DNA from: Cudoniella acicularis
Lineage: Eukaryota > Ascomycota > Leotiomycetes > Helotiales > Helotiaceae
Assembly: GCA_013054445.1 (NCBI GenBank)
Contig: JAAMPI010001299.1
Span: 1 to 16,309, forward strand
Reading direction: 5' to 3'
DNA length: 16,309 bases
Position 1 is the stretch's first letter; every line of letters starts with the position of its first letter. This document shows positions 15,398 through 16,309 of this stretch, in pieces. A program made the position numbers and the translations under genes. Below the pieces are notes generated by a model that did not search any database, had not been told where the DNA came from, and saw only the letters and a list, made by a program, of their open reading frames with translations.

Positions 15398-16309
15398 ATG
15401 CCTTCTACAGAATCTAAATGTAGGTATACTAAATGATCTAAAGTGCTTGTCAATGAATTGATACCTGACTAGATCCGACCCCGGTCTTCTTCTTCTCCCA
15501 TGGCTCTACCATGATGCTTGGTGAAGACTCCGAGCCAGCGGAGTTCTGGAAGTCAGTTGGTGATGAGGCCCTGAGGCGAGGAGTCAAAAGCATAGTGATG
15601 ATGGGTAGGTACAGCCCTAGACCGTCGTCTACATGGCATAAGTGTCTAGACTAACGCTCTAACGATGCGAATAGGTGCTCACTGGGAATGCACTGGGGAT
15701 GAGATCCAGGTCGCCATGAACCCAAAACCGGAGAAGACACCAGTATGTTTTCTGAGCCTCCCTTTCCTTTCGCAACATGTCACGAGCCTTTGCTGATCCC
15801 ACGCGATCAGGTTGCTTACGTAGCACCAAAAAGATATCACAACTTCCAGATCACCCCAGACATTGCCATGGGGAAGAGAGTGTTGCAGATGCTGCGAAAT
15901 GCTGGATTCAACGCCACACCCAACCCTACCTTCAACTTCATCCACGACACTTTCCTGATCCTCATCCGGATGTTTCCTATGCAAAAGACAAATATCCCCG
16001 TTGTGCTCATCTCCGCTAACGCCCGTTTCGATCCCCACTACCACGTCAAAGTCGGGAGTACACTTCGATCCCTTCGGTATGAGGACGTCTTGATCATTGG
16101 GTCTGGAGGCACTGTGCATAACCTGTACCGCAATCACTGGATGCAGATGGTGCTATACCGAGACAACTTCGCCCAGCCGACACCGCCTGGCGAGTTCGCA
16201 CTGGAGTTCCGCCAGGCGATGGAAGATGCATTCACCATGAATCAGGGCCCGATGTTGCGCAGGGCGATAGTGAACCTGATGAAGAGCCCGAGGTATAGGG
16301 AAGCGCATG
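15398..16309 (+). CDS. LigB/DODA-type class III extradiol dioxygenase, 3' end outside the window
   Basis: Non-haem iron (or zinc) dioxygenase that cleaves a catechol-like ring next to the diol. Exons 15398-15419, 15473-15604, 15675-15742 and 15811 to the edge join in frame (introns 53, 70 and 68 nt, GT..AG) to 240 visible residues. Likely metal and active-site histidines are His17 in FFSHGSTMML, His54 in MMGAHWECTG, His119 in NFIHDTFLILIRMFP, and His177 in GSGGTVHNLYRNHW, in the order known for DODA/LigB proteins. Family members run to about 270-300 residues, so roughly 30-60 are missing past the edge. The start was chosen for its GCCGCC context and because the 22-nt first exon (MPSTESK) splices in frame to PTPVFFFSHG. 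With the phenol-hydroxylase-like gene nearby, a hydroxylation then meta-cleavage sequence is plausible but inferred. Confidence 0.9.

Noticed and set aside
15119..15436. Separate 105-residue protein upstream of the extradiol dioxygenase.
   Set aside because: Its end overlaps the dioxygenase start codon and runs into intron 1, its composition looks non-coding, and the ATG at 15398 has a strong context.

Overview
The window looks like nuclear DNA of a filamentous ascomycete, probably an Aspergillus/Penicillium-type fungus. Coding regions are broken by short introns (46 to 82 nt) with GT..AG ends and CTGAC/CTAAC-like branch sites. Genes are monocistronic with alternating strands, and the proteins resemble fungal families. 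These assignments come from reading the sequence and recalling families; no database search was run.

Layout, left to right. (1) 173-1385 (+) is a decayed homogentisate 1,2-dioxygenase gene with three in-frame stops, a roughly 200 bp internal deletion and a second frameshift. (2) 1453-2133 (-) is an open zeta-class GST/maleylacetoacetate isomerase-like gene with a substituted GSH-site residue. (3) 2744-4321 (-) is an eight-exon salicylate-hydroxylase-like flavin monooxygenase. It appears in fragments in single frames but is intact once seven introns are removed; the first intron appears to have AT..AC ends. (4) 4724-6670 (+) is a CocE/NonD (peptidase S15-like) hydrolase with four exons. (5) 6898-7443 (-) is a single-exon cupin. 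(6) 7752-9743 (+) is a second, divergent CocE/NonD hydrolase with three exons. (7) 10290-11552 (-) is a DUF3500 protein with two exons. (8) 11862-13607 (+) is a single-exon phenol-hydroxylase-like (PheA/TfdB/MhpA) flavoprotein. (9) 14080-14904 (-) is a carboxymuconolactone-decarboxylase-like (AhpD-like) protein. (10) 15398 to beyond the right edge (+) is a LigB/DODA-type class III extradiol dioxygenase, four exons visible, cut by the window.

Two related MITE-like elements of about 270 bp, with about 37-39 bp terminal inverted repeats and a 3-bp TAA target duplication on the second, lie in opposite orientation at 9956-10227 and 13666-13936. They bracket the DUF3500/flavoprotein pair.

Together the genes look like a fungal catabolic cluster for an aromatic compound: two ring hydroxylases, a ring-cleaving extradiol dioxygenase, CMD and cupin enzymes, two ester/amide-type hydrolases, and remnants of the homogentisate route. 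The substrate cannot be read from the sequence. Several divergent promoters hold clusters of SYGGRG (CreA-like) hexamers, as expected for carbon-repressed catabolic genes. No regulator, transporter, tRNA, rRNA or CRISPR was seen.
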